Shown: one piece after another, positions 47,164 to 56,541 of the stretch
Layout of the letters: each line of letters starts with the position of its first letter
Numbering within the stretch: position 1 is the stretch's first letter
From: Actinomycetes bacterium
Lineage (GTDB): Bacteria; Actinomycetota; Acidimicrobiia; Acidimicrobiales; RAAP-2
Assembly (NCBI GenBank): GCA_021806045.1
Contig: JAJZDI010000005.1
Location: 119,843 to 183,842 of the forward strand
Direction: 5' to 3'
DNA length: 64,000 bases
Program-made: the position numbers and the translations under genes
Notes under the pieces: model-generated
The model's database searches: none
The model's input: only the letters and a program-made list of their open reading frames with translations
Told to the model about the DNA's origin: nothing

Positions 47164-48459
47164 ATGATCCTTTCGACCCTGACGAAGGTGGCGGCGGACC
47201 TGCGCACCGTCTTGTCCGATCTCGAACCGGAGCGCCTGGAGGGGAAGGACGCGGCCGCCCTCCTGACTGCGTTCGCCGAGGTCGAGAGGCTCGCCGCGAC
47301 GGGGAAGCTCCTCGCTGCACGCCGGGTCGAGTCCTCGAACGTATGGCGTGCCCGTGGCCACCGCTCGGCAGCCGAGCACGTCGCCGAGACCACCGGCACC
47401 GGTCTCGGTCCGGCGCTCGATGCGTTGACGACGGCCCGTCGCCTGGCTGCCTTGCCGACCACCGAGGACGCTGCACGGGACGGCTCCCTGTCGGAGCGCC
47501 AGCTCCAGGTGATCGCCGATGCAGCCTCGGTGACGCCGGGTGCCGAGCAGGAGCTGATCGACGCCGCACAGCAGCAGCCCATGAACCTCCTCAAGCTCCG
47601 GGCTCGGCGGGCCAAGGCCGCAGGGGACGGCCACGCACAGCGCTACGAGCAGATCCGGGCGAAGCGCTTCCTCAAGCACTGGACGGACCGTGACGGCGCC
47701 GTCCGGTTCGACGCCCGCCTGACCCCGGACGCCGGTGCACTGGTCATTGCAGCCATCAAGGCCCAGGCCTCCCGGATCGAGGCTGATGCCCGCAGGGCCG
47801 GCAGCACCGAGCCGAGGCGCGTCTTCGATGCCGATGCATTGGTCGCCCTGGCAACAGGCGGCGGGCGGAGCCGCGCACGTGGTGGCGCCACCGGCCGGCC
47901 GGCCGGGACCGACCCGACCTCGCACACCCGCGGAGGAGCGAGGCCCGCCCGCCCGGGCGTCGGGACGGGACCGTCAGCGAAGTGCGCGGCTTGCGGGGGC
48001 GATGAGCCTCACGGTGTCTCCACGGCGGCACCCGCCGTCGTCCACGTCCGTGTCGACCACGCCGCCCTGGTGCGCGGCAGTGTGGAGCACGGCGAGATCT
48101 GCGAGATCCCCGGGATCGGACCCATCCCCGTCGAGGTGGCCCGCCGCCTGGCCAGTGACTCGATCCTCAGCGTGCTCGTCACCGACGGGGTCGACGTCAC
48201 CACCGTTGCCCATCTGGGTCGGACGATCCCGGCCGACCTCCGTCGGGCCCTGATGGACCGCGATCCGACGTGCGTGGTGCCCGGTTGCACTGTCGCCGAG
48301 GCCCTCGAGATCGACCACGTCCATCCCTTCGCAGACGGCGGCGAGACGACGCTCTCGAACCTCGCCCGCCTGTGCCACTGGCACCACTACCTGAAGACCC
48401 ACCGTTCCTACCGGTTGCGACGAGACGATGGCGTGTGGGTGTTCGAACCGCCTGGGTGA
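47164..48459 (+). CDS. DUF222 HNH endonuclease-like protein
   Basis: This 431-residue protein has an N-terminal DUF222 domain (about 15-330) and a C-terminal HNH nuclease domain: RRALMDRDPTCVVPGCTVAEALEIDHVHPFADGGETTLSNLARLCHWHHYLKTH, with the His-Asn-His set in DHVHPF, LSNL and WHHYLKTH, and a CxxxxC zinc half-site. This family occurs in many copies in actinobacteria and its role is not settled. The middle (220-275) is Arg/Gly/Pro-rich and poorly conserved. The length is normal. Confidence 0.9.
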   Translation: MILSTLTKVAADLRTVLSDLEPERLEGKDAAALLTAFAEVERLAATGKLLAARRVESSNVWRARGHRSAAEHVAETTGTGLGPALDALTTARRLAALPTTEDAARDGSLSERQLQVIADAASVTPGAEQELIDAAQQQPMNLLKLRARRAKAAGDGHAQRYEQIRAKRFLKHWTDRDGAVRFDARLTPDAGALVIAAIKAQASRIEADARRAGSTEPRRVFDADALVALATGGGRSRARGGATGRPAGTDPTSHTRGGARPARPGVGTGPSAKCAACGGDEPHGVSTAAPAVVHVRVDHAALVRGSVEHGEICEIPGIGPIPVEVARRLASDSILSVLVTDGVDVTTVAHLGRTIPADLRRALMDRDPTCVVPGCTVAEALEIDHVHPFADGGETTLSNLARLCHWHHYLKTHRSYRLRRDDGVWVFEPPG

Positions 48460-48578
48460 GGGGGCTGTGCCCGCGTGCCGGGTCGATGGATCCGCCCAGT
48501 GCAGCCGTCCGGACTCCTGCCGGTCCGCCTAGAGAGCTGCCTGCTGATCGACCTGCGTGACACTGTGCCGGCGCGATG

Positions 48579-49982
48579 TCACGGCTGACCGCTCGCGCCG
48601 TTCGACTGGGCACGGAATGCCGCCTCGGCCGCGGCTGCCACGTCTCGCAGAGGGCGCCCGAGCGCGGCGGCCGCCCTGGCGACGTCGTCGTGCTCGGCCT
48701 TGACTCGGGCGCGGGAGGCCTTGACCCGGATCGCCTGGCCGTCGACGTCGACGATCCCGAGCGTGCGGGCCTGGGGCCACCGTTCGAGAACGGAGCCGCG
48801 GACGCCGAACGATCCCGTCCGGTCGACGAGAAGTGCCCGGAGCCGAGGCGCTTCGACCGGATCGCAGAGGACATGCACCGTGACGGCGGGGCGTCCCTTC
48901 TTCATGACGATGGGCGTCAGCCAGGCGTCGTGTGCCCCGGCGGCGACCAGATCGGCGATGGCGGTGGCCAATTGTTCGCCGGTGGCATCGTCGACGTTCG
49001 TCTCCAGGTGGCTCACCGGCTGTCCGGGCGAGTGGGCCGCTCCCAGGGTGGCTGTGGTGGGCTCGCCTCCTGGGTTGCCGCGCCTGTCATGCGATGGCCC
49101 ATCGACGGGACCGGTCGGTTGGCCGAAGAGGGCGGGACCCGGCGTGCGCAGGCCGACCACGACCTGCGTGCAGTTCGGCAGCTCGTCCAGCTCCCGTGAT
49201 CCGGCACCGAACCCGCTCGAGGTGATGTGCATGGCCGGCATCGGACCGAACCGCACGGCCAGAGCGGCGAGGATCGCGGCGCCAGTCGGTGTGGTCATCT
49301 CGGCGTCGATCTCCGAACCGACGACCGGGACGTCCCGCAGGAGCTCGACCACGGCGGGCGGTGGGTTCGGCAGGATCCCATGGGCGGCATGGATGACGCC
49401 TGAACCCTGGGTGACCGGGCTCGCCTCGACCTCGTCGACACCGAGCAGCTCCAGGGCAGCCATCGTTCCGACAATGTCGACGAGCGAGTCGTGACCGCCG
49501 ACTTCGTGGAAGTGCACGCGCTCGGGGGGAAGGCCGTGGAGCCGGCCCTCCGCTTCGGCCAGGATCGTGAAGATGGCCAGAGACCGCTCGGCGACCCGTT
49601 CCGGGAGGTCGGCCTCGCCGAGGATGGCGGTGATGTCGCTGAACCGGCGGCTGGCCTGATCGTCGGTCACGCTGACCACCGCCCGGGTAGCGGCGATCCC
49701 ACCCCGGAGCACGGGCTCGGCCCGCAGGTCCCAACCCCGGACTGGCAGCTGGCGCACGATCGACCTCACATCGTCGAGGTCGGCCCCCGCGTCGATCAGG
49801 CTCCCGAGCGCCATGTCGCCGGCGATGCCGGCGAAGCAGTGGAACCAGGCAACGGTGGGAAGCCCTGTTCCGGGGGCCGTCCGAGCCGCCGTCGGGGTGG
49901 AGCGCGACGGGCTGTCGGGTGCCGGGCTGTCGGGTGCCGGGCTGTCGGGTGCCGGGCTGTCGGGTGCCGGGCTGTCGGTCAC
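48579..49982 (-). CDS. larC: Nickel-pincer cofactor biosynthesis protein LarC
   Basis: This 467-residue protein inserts nickel into the pincer nucleotide, in a CTP-dependent reaction in the known enzymes. WFHCFAGIAGDMALGSLIDAGAD is the typical start, HFHEVGGHDSLVDIVGTMAALELL holds the His/Asp cluster, and PTGAAILAALAVRFGPMP and VVMKKGRPAVTVHVLC follow. The N-terminus carries about four SPAPD repeats encoded by 15-bp units. GTG 49982 overlaps the larB stop. It is encoded in one frame, with no LarC1/LarC2 frameshift as in lactobacilli. Confidence 0.92.
   Translation of the reverse strand: MTDSPAPDSPAPDSPAPDSPAPDSPSRSTPTAARTAPGTGLPTVAWFHCFAGIAGDMALGSLIDAGADLDDVRSIVRQLPVRGWDLRAEPVLRGGIAATRAVVSVTDDQASRRFSDITAILGEADLPERVAERSLAIFTILAEAEGRLHGLPPERVHFHEVGGHDSLVDIVGTMAALELLGVDEVEASPVTQGSGVIHAAHGILPNPPPAVVELLRDVPVVGSEIDAEMTTPTGAAILAALAVRFGPMPAMHITSSGFGAGSRELDELPNCTQVVVGLRTPGPALFGQPTGPVDGPSHDRRGNPGGEPTTATLGAAHSPGQPVSHLETNVDDATGEQLATAIADLVAAGAHDAWLTPIVMKKGRPAVTVHVLCDPVEAPRLRALLVDRTGSFGVRGSVLERWPQARTLGIVDVDGQAIRVKASRARVKAEHDDVARAAAALGRPLRDVAAAAEAAFRAQSNGASGQP
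49909..49978. repeat. 15-bp tandem repeat, about 4.7 copies, in the larC 5' end
   Basis: The unit GGGCTGTCGGGTGCC is repeated at 49909-49978. On the coding (minus) strand it encodes SPAPD repeats at the LarC N-terminus. The period keeps frame, as in the GSTGT repeat at 2292. Confidence 0.95.
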
Positions 49983-50791
49983 GGCAGGATCCGGGCCACG
50001 GCGCACGCCGCGCCGAACCCGTTGTCGATCCCGACCACGGTCACGCCCGACGCACACGATGCGTGCATGGCCAGCAGCGCCGTCACGCCCTCGAGGCCGG
50101 CGCCGTAGCCGGTGCTCGTCGGCACTGCGACCACCGGTGCTGGCGTCACCCCACCCACCAGGCTTGCCAGCGCACCCTCCATGCCGGCCACCACCACGAC
50201 GGCGTCGGCCTCGGCCAGCTCGTCGGCGGAGGCCAGGAGCCGGTGGACGCCTGCCACGCCGCAGTCGGGGAGCAGCACGTGGGGCAGTCCGAGCGCTCCC
50301 AGGGTCGCCGTGCACTCCCGGGCCACGGGCAGGTCGGAGGTACCGGCGGTGACGACGAGCACCCGGGCCGGGCGTGGCGCCGCCTCTCTCCATGCCACGG
50401 TGGCCAGCTCACCGCGCACCTGGTCGGCCCCCGTGGCTCGCCCCGTGACGGTGACGGTTCCGTCCGGGTGGTCGGCGAGGACGCGCTCCAGCTGTCCGCT
50501 GTCGGCCCGGGTGAGGATCACCGGGCCGCCGGCGTGTGGGCCGGTTGACGTGGCGTGTGGGCCGGTTGACGGTGCCAGCAGCTCGCCGACGATCCTCGAG
50601 CACTGCTCTGCCGTCTTGCCCTGGCCGTACACGGCCTCGGGCATCCCCTGGCGGAGCATCCGGTGGTGGTCCACCCGGGCGAACCCGAGGTCGGCAAAGG
50701 GCAGGCGCCGGAGGCGGGCCACCGCCTCGTCGGGCGTGCACTCGCCTGATCGGATCTGCTCGACCAGGCGGATGAGGGCGAGTTCGTCCAT
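49979..50791 (-). CDS. larB: Pyridinium-3,5-biscarboxylic acid mononucleotide synthase LarB
   Basis: This 270-residue protein carboxylates nicotinic acid adenine dinucleotide to start nickel-pincer cofactor synthesis. FADLGFARVDHHRMLRQGMPEAVYGQGKTAEQCSRIV is the conserved N-terminal region. VLVVTAGTSDLPVARECTATLGALG, DCGVAGVHRLL, VVVAGMEGALASLVGG and PVVAVPTSTGYG form the PurE-like core. A duplicated STGPHA segment is an odd insertion. ATG 50791 was chosen; divergent pheA starts only 23 bases away. larC follows with a 4-base overlap. Confidence 0.92.
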   Translation of the reverse strand: MDELALIRLVEQIRSGECTPDEAVARLRRLPFADLGFARVDHHRMLRQGMPEAVYGQGKTAEQCSRIVGELLAPSTGPHATSTGPHAGGPVILTRADSGQLERVLADHPDGTVTVTGRATGADQVRGELATVAWREAAPRPARVLVVTAGTSDLPVARECTATLGALGLPHVLLPDCGVAGVHRLLASADELAEADAVVVVAGMEGALASLVGGVTPAPVVAVPTSTGYGAGLEGVTALLAMHASCASGVTVVGIDNGFGAACAVARILP

Positions 50792-50800
50792 GTCGTTCAC

Positions 50801-50806
50801 TATCCT
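50801..50806 (+). promoter_or_regulatory. -10 element, leaderless-type promoter of pheA
   Basis: TATCCT lies 8 nt before the pheA ATG at 50815. The whole gap to the divergent larB start is 23 bases, so the two promoters must overlap coding DNA. Confidence 0.45.
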
Positions 50807-50814
50807 GCCCGGGT

Positions 50815-51786
50815 ATGGCCGGACCCGCATCATCGAGCATCGCGTTCCTGGGGCCGGCTGGCACCTTCACCGAGGAGGCCCTGCTCACCGAGCCCGACTT
50901 CGCCCAGCTCGACCTGGTCGAGCTGCCGTCGCTGGCCGACGTGCTCGAGGCCGTCGAGTCCGGCAAGGCCGATCTCGGGTTCGTGCCGATCGAGAACGCC
51001 ATCGAGGGCACCGTCCGCGACACCCTCGACAGCCTGATCTTCGAGTCGAACCTCCTCATCCAACGCGAGGTGGTCCTCGACGTCCATCTCCACCTGATGG
51101 CTCCCCCGGGAACCTCGGTGGACGACGTGTCCAGGGTGGCGTCGATCCCCGTCGCCAGCGCCCAGTGCCGGCGCTTCATCGCCGAGCACCTGCGGGGTGC
51201 CGCGCTGGTGGCGGCCAACTCGACGGCCGAGGCGGCGCGCATGCTGGGTCAGGGCGATCCGTCGTTGGCCGACGGTCACACGGCCGCCATCGCTCCGCGC
51301 CTGGCCGCCGACCTGTACGGCCTGGAGATCCTGGCGGAGAACGTGGAGGACCACGCCGGCAACCAGACCCGCTTCGTGGCCGTCGCCCGGGAGGGGATCC
51401 CCGCACCGACGGGACACGACCGGACCAGCATCGTGTGCTTCCAGCAGGCGGACCGGCCGGGAAGCCTGCACGGCATCGTGGGCCAGTTCGCCGCCCGGAA
51501 CATCAACCTGACCAAGGTGGAGTCCCGCCCGACGAAGAAGGCGCTCGGTGACTACTGCTTCGTGTTCGACCTCGACGGGCACATCGCCGACGAAGTCGTC
51601 GCCGACTGCCTGCGGGTCCTCCACGCCGAGCAGGCCGACGTCAAGTTCCTCGGCTCGTACCCGGCTGCTGGTCAGCAGGCCTCCGCCATCCGGCAGGAGG
51701 TGGACGCTGCGTGGCGGCGGGCCGACGAATGGCTGACGGGGTTGCGGGCGCAGATCGCAGAGCATCGAGGACCGCGAGACCGGTAG
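50815..51786 (+). CDS. pheA: Prephenate dehydratase
   Basis: This 323-residue enzyme makes phenylpyruvate for phenylalanine synthesis. The catalytic domain begins IAFLGPAGTFTEEAL, continues with FVPIENAIEGTVRDTLD and carries the conserved NQTRFVAV (Thr-Arg-Phe). The C-terminal ACT domain, RPGSLHGIVGQFAARNINLTKVESRPTKKALGDYCFVFDLDG, binds phenylalanine for feedback control through its ESRP motif. No chorismate mutase domain is fused, as in other actinobacteria. The ATG follows a leaderless-type promoter. Confidence 0.95.
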   Translation: MAGPASSSIAFLGPAGTFTEEALLTEPDFAQLDLVELPSLADVLEAVESGKADLGFVPIENAIEGTVRDTLDSLIFESNLLIQREVVLDVHLHLMAPPGTSVDDVSRVASIPVASAQCRRFIAEHLRGAALVAANSTAEAARMLGQGDPSLADGHTAAIAPRLAADLYGLEILAENVEDHAGNQTRFVAVAREGIPAPTGHDRTSIVCFQQADRPGSLHGIVGQFAARNINLTKVESRPTKKALGDYCFVFDLDGHIADEVVADCLRVLHAEQADVKFLGSYPAAGQQASAIRQEVDAAWRRADEWLTGLRAQIAEHRGPRDR

Positions 51787-51803
51787 ATGCGAGGTCGGCG
51801 GCC

Positions 51804-51828
51804 GTGGCGTGGCGTGGCGTGGCGTGGC
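51804..51828. repeat. 5-bp tandem repeat, 5 copies
   Basis: GTGGC is repeated five times just after the pheA stop. It is a simple slippage-type repeat. Confidence 0.85.
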
Positions 51829-51906
51829 GTCAGGCGGCGCATGGCCAGCGACGCCCAGCGGGCGGCTCCCGGCCAGGCCGGCTGAGTTTCGCTGGATCCG
51901 CGTATC

Positions 51907-51942
51907 CGGTACCTTCGAGGCGGCCTGCAATCGAAGGTACCG
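51907..51942. promoter_or_regulatory. 12-bp inverted repeat upstream of the acyl-CoA dehydrogenase gene
   Basis: CGGTACCTTCGA (51907-51918) and TCGAAGGTACCG (51931-51942) are exact complements with a 12-nt spacer, 43 bases before the ATG. It could be an operator, for example for a TetR-family lipid regulator, or a hairpin ending pheA. Confidence 0.6.
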
Positions 51943-51984
51943 CCGCCGTGGCCGTGCGGCCGGCCGACCCAGGGGGGAACGACC

Positions 51985-53334
51985 ATGACCGATACTGCCG
52001 CCGCCGACCAGGCGCTGCAGGGTGACAGCGGGATCATCGCCGAGCTCGAATCGTGGTTGGCATCCAATTGGGACCCGGACCTCACCGTGGGCGAGTGGTG
52101 GGAGCGGCTCGGCACCGCCGGCTGGTCGGCACCGTACCTGCCCGAACACGCCTACGGCCGCGGCCTGCTGCGGGCTGACGCCAACCGGGTGGCTGAGGTC
52201 ATCGGCGAATTCGGTGCCCTCGGTGCTCCGGGCGGGCTCGGCCTGCTGCTGGCAGCACCGACCATCGCCGCCCACGGCACCCAGGAGCAGATCGACCTCT
52301 ACGTCCGCGACATCGTGACCGGCAAGAAGGCCTGGTGCCAGTTGTTCAGCGAGCCTGCCGCCGGCTCCGACCTCGCCGGACTGCAGGCCCGGGCCGTCCG
52401 GGACGGCGACGAGTGGATCGTGAACGGCCAGAAAGTGTGGACGTCCGGCGGGCAGATCGCCGACCTCGGGATGCTCCTGGCCCGGACCGACCCTGACGTC
52501 CCCAAGCACCAGGGCATCTCCTACTTCGCCATCGACATGCACCAGCCGGGCGTCGACGTCCGCCCCCTGCGCGAGATGACCGGCCGGGCGCTGTTCAACG
52601 AGGTCTTCCTCACCGAGGCGCGCGTGGCCGACGCCGCCCTCATCGGCGGGATGAACCAGGGATGGGCGGTGGCCAACACCACACTCGCCAACGAGCGGGC
52701 CGGATTGGGATCCGGCGGTGGGAACGCTGCCGGCGGTGTTGCCACCCCGGGCACGGTGGTGGGCGACCTCGAGCGCCGGGCCGGCGACTTCGTCCGCTCC
52801 GGCAAGAGGTCGAGCGGGCGCCGGAGCGGCGGCGAGGGGTCGCTCCTCGGGGCCTCCCGCGGCGGTGCTGACCTCCTGATCGCCCTGGCCCGGGCGACCG
52901 ACCAGGTCGGCGACCCGATCATCCGCCAGGAGCTGGCCCGCCTCTACACGTGGGGCGAGCTCGGGCGGTTCAACTCCCTCCGCCTCAAGGCGGCGAAGGA
53001 GGCGGGTCGGGACATCCCCGGCATGCCGAACATCGCCAAGCTCTCGATGAGCCAGATCATGCGGATGGCACGCGACCTCGGCATGCAGATCGCCGGTGCC
53101 GCCGGCACCCTGCACGCCTACGACGACGAGGGCCGGGCCGGCCTCACAGACGACGTGATGAACCCGATGGTGAAGATGGTGACGGAGATCGCCCTCTTCG
53201 CCCAGGCGCCGCCGATCTACGGCGGCACCGACCAGGTGCAGCGCAACATCATCGGTGAACGGGTTCTCGGGCTCCCGAAGGAGCCCAACAACGACCGCAC
53301 CACCCCCTTCTCCGAGCTGCCCAAGAACAACTGA
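51985..53334 (+). CDS. Acyl-CoA dehydrogenase family protein
   Basis: This 449-residue flavoenzyme oxidises an acyl-CoA. The FAD and substrate segments are WCQLFSEPAAGSDLAGLQARAVRDGDEWIVNGQKVWTSGG, FNEVFLTEARVADAALIGGMNQGW, and the closing QAPPIYGGTDQVQRNIIGERVLGLPKE. A Gly/Arg-rich insertion (about residues 238-285: ERAGLGSGGGNAAGGV...) interrupts the domain between the sheet and the C-terminal helices. Related actinobacterial paralogs for steroid or long-chain acyl-CoAs have similar inserts. GGGGGGAACG precedes the ATG. An inverted repeat upstream may be its operator. Confidence 0.9.
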   Translation: MTDTAAADQALQGDSGIIAELESWLASNWDPDLTVGEWWERLGTAGWSAPYLPEHAYGRGLLRADANRVAEVIGEFGALGAPGGLGLLLAAPTIAAHGTQEQIDLYVRDIVTGKKAWCQLFSEPAAGSDLAGLQARAVRDGDEWIVNGQKVWTSGGQIADLGMLLARTDPDVPKHQGISYFAIDMHQPGVDVRPLREMTGRALFNEVFLTEARVADAALIGGMNQGWAVANTTLANERAGLGSGGGNAAGGVATPGTVVGDLERRAGDFVRSGKRSSGRRSGGEGSLLGASRGGADLLIALARATDQVGDPIIRQELARLYTWGELGRFNSLRLKAAKEAGRDIPGMPNIAKLSMSQIMRMARDLGMQIAGAAGTLHAYDDEGRAGLTDDVMNPMVKMVTEIALFAQAPPIYGGTDQVQRNIIGERVLGLPKEPNNDRTTPFSELPKNN

Positions 53335-53357
53335 TGGGCCACCCGGGAAGAGCCGAC

Positions 53358-53429
53358 GGTCCGACGGTGCGTGACGGTCCGACGGTGCGTGACGGTCCGA
53401 CGGTGCGTGACGGTCCGACGGTGCCTGAC
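53358..53429. repeat. 18-bp tandem repeat, 4 copies
   Basis: GGTCCGACGGTGCGTGAC is repeated four times (53358-53429; the last copy has one change), between the acyl-CoA dehydrogenase stop and the serine hydrolase start. Confidence 0.95.
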
Positions 53430-53458
53430 GGGCACGCGGCGATGACGGGGGTGCACCG

Positions 53459-54697
53459 ATGATGGGCACGGGCGACTGGACGGTCACCGATCCGGTGGCG
53501 GCGGGGATGGACCCGTCCCGCCTCGAGCGGATCACGTGGCACCTCGACCACCGCTACCTGGAGCGGGGGAGGATCGCCGGGTGGCAGATGGCGGTGGTGC
53601 GCCACGGGACCGTCGCCTACGCCCGCTCCGCCGGGCTGATGGACCGGGAGCGGGACCGACCGGTGGTGGACGACACCATCTGGCGCATCTACTCGATGAC
53701 CAAGCCCATCACGTCCATCGCCCTCATGCAGCTCTACGAACAGGGTGCGTTCCTGCTGACCGATCCGGTGGACCGCTTCATCCCCGAGTGGAAGAACCTC
53801 CAGGTCCAGGAGGTCGGCGACGGCGGCCAGCCACGTCTGGTGGCGCCGGAGCGGCCCATGAACGTGCGCGACGCCCTCATGCACACCACCGGGCTGGCCG
53901 GGAGCGTCGTCCCCAGCCACCCGCTCGACTACCGCTACCTCGAGGCGGTGAGGAACGCAGGGTCGGGGACCACCCTCGAACGGGCCTGCACCCTGCTCGC
54001 CGAGCTCCCGCTCAAGTTCCACCCGGGAACGGCGTGGAACTACGGGCTCTCCACCGACGTCTGCGCCCGGCTGGTCGAGGTCATCTCCGGCAAGGCCTTC
54101 GACGCGTACCTGGCCGACGAGATCCTCGGCCCCTTGGGGATGGAGGACACCGGGTTCGTCGTGCCCGACGGGGCGGCTGACCGGTTCGCCGCCTCGTACG
54201 CGTACAAGGCCGGGGGGCCACCCACCCTCGTCGACGACCCGGAGACCAGCCCCTACCGGCGCCGCCGCTCCTACCTGTCGGGCGCCGGCGGCCTCGTGTC
54301 CACCATGGGCGACTACGTCCGGTTCTGCCGGATGCTCCTGGGGGGAGGCGCACTCGACGGCACGCGGGTGATCGGGCGCAAGACGCTGGAGCTCATGACG
54401 ATGAACCACCTCCCGGGGGGCACGGACCTCGCGCACATGGCCACCGGTGGGTTCGGGGAGTCGGGCTTCACCGGGGTCGGCTTCGGTCTCGGCTTCGCCA
54501 TCTCGCAGGGACCGGCGGCAACGGGGGAGGCCGGCTCGGCGGGCGAGTACTCGTGGGGAGGTCTGGCCAGCACCGCCTTCTGGGTCGACCCGGTCGAGGA
54601 CCTGGCCGCGGTGTTCATGACCCAGCTGGTGCCGTCGGTCACCTACCCGATCCGCTCACAGCTCCGCGCCCTCGTCTACCAGGCCCTGGCCGACTGA
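53459..54697 (+). CDS. Serine hydrolase, beta-lactamase class C / EstB-like
   Basis: This 412-residue protein has the SxxK nucleophile motif S79-M-T-K82 in IWRIYSMTKPITSIALMQLYEQG, the second motif as WNYGLSTDVCARLVEVISGK (a Tyr-Gly-Leu variant of YxN), and GGLVSTMGDYVRFCRMLL. No signal peptide is seen, so it is more likely an intracellular esterase or transesterase than a beta-lactamase. It follows the acyl-CoA dehydrogenase by about 125 bases on the same strand, which hints at lipid-ester metabolism. Confidence 0.88.
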   Translation: MMGTGDWTVTDPVAAGMDPSRLERITWHLDHRYLERGRIAGWQMAVVRHGTVAYARSAGLMDRERDRPVVDDTIWRIYSMTKPITSIALMQLYEQGAFLLTDPVDRFIPEWKNLQVQEVGDGGQPRLVAPERPMNVRDALMHTTGLAGSVVPSHPLDYRYLEAVRNAGSGTTLERACTLLAELPLKFHPGTAWNYGLSTDVCARLVEVISGKAFDAYLADEILGPLGMEDTGFVVPDGAADRFAASYAYKAGGPPTLVDDPETSPYRRRRSYLSGAGGLVSTMGDYVRFCRMLLGGGALDGTRVIGRKTLELMTMNHLPGGTDLAHMATGGFGESGFTGVGFGLGFAISQGPAATGEAGSAGEYSWGGLASTAFWVDPVEDLAAVFMTQLVPSVTYPIRSQLRALVYQALAD

Positions 54698-54708
54698 GCG
54701 TTGTCAGC

Positions 54709-56064
<1,356 letters not shown>

Positions 56065-56158
56065 CAGATCAGCGTGCGGTGCGCGGCGCCGGCGGGCCAG
56101 GGCCGGAGGTCATGTCGTGGCTGGTCCCGCCGTCAGAGGTGGCGGGAGGCAGCGGGGG

Positions 56159-56209
56159 CCGTGGGTGGCAGCACAGGCCGTGGGTGGCAGCGGGGGCCGT
56201 GGGTGGCAG
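56159..56209. repeat. 13-bp direct repeat, 3 copies, 19-bp period
   Basis: CCGTGGGTGGCAG occurs at 56159-56171, 56178-56190 and 56197-56209. The 295-base gap between the esterase start and tRNA-Ser holds nothing else that I recognise. Confidence 0.85.
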
Positions 56210-56359
56210 GAGCGCCTGGGTGATCGGTTGAGTGGTGGCGTTGCGCCCATCGGCAGCGGACTGGCCCCGGACGGCCGCAGGCGTGGTGCTCCGTCACGCC
56301 GGTGCAGTTCCGGGAGCCGGGGGGAAGGCCGGACCGGGCGGCTACCCTTGGCCGCGTCC

Positions 56360-56444
56360 GGAGGGATGGCAGAGCGGACGAATGCACGGCTCTTGAAAAG
56401 CCGCGAGACCTTGGTCTCCGTGGGTTCGAATCCCACTCCCTCCG
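56360..56444 (+). tRNA. tRNA-Ser (UGA)
   Basis: The acceptor stem GGAGGGA pairs with TCCCTCC, the anticodon loop CTTGAAA carries TGA, a long variable arm follows (GAGACCTTGGTCTC), and the T arm is GTGGG-TTCGAAT-CCCAC. The discriminator is G and CCA is not encoded. Its 3' end is the likely attachment site for the integrase gene 98 bases downstream. Confidence 0.95.
56425..56444. other. Probable attL site in the tRNA-Ser 3' end
   Basis: Tyrosine integrases commonly use the T arm and 3' end of a tRNA gene. The integrase lies right after this tRNA and points away from it. I did not find a second copy of this stretch before 64000, so the far junction should lie beyond the window. Confidence 0.5.
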
Positions 56445-56528
56445 CAGGTCAGGGGCACTTTCTGGTTGAGGGCCCGGGTGCAAAATTAGCCGCTGTCCAT
56501 AATCTGTCCATAATTCTGTGGGCGAAAC

Positions 56529-56534
56529 TATGCT
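56529..56534 (+). promoter_or_regulatory. -10 element, leaderless-type promoter of the integrase
   Basis: TATGCT ends 7 nt before the integrase ATG at 56542. Confidence 0.45.
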
Positions 56535-56541
56535 CTGAGGC

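Noticed and set aside
48197..48874. Minus-strand frame across the end of the HNH gene and the larC 3' end
   Set aside because: Shadow of two supported genes in another frame; Ser/Arg/Gly-rich with no domain.
50830..53535. 901-codon minus-strand frame opposite pheA and the acyl-CoA dehydrogenase gene
   Set aside because: Shadow of two confirmed genes. Its SDRHAP repeats are only the antisense reading of the 18-bp tandem repeat.
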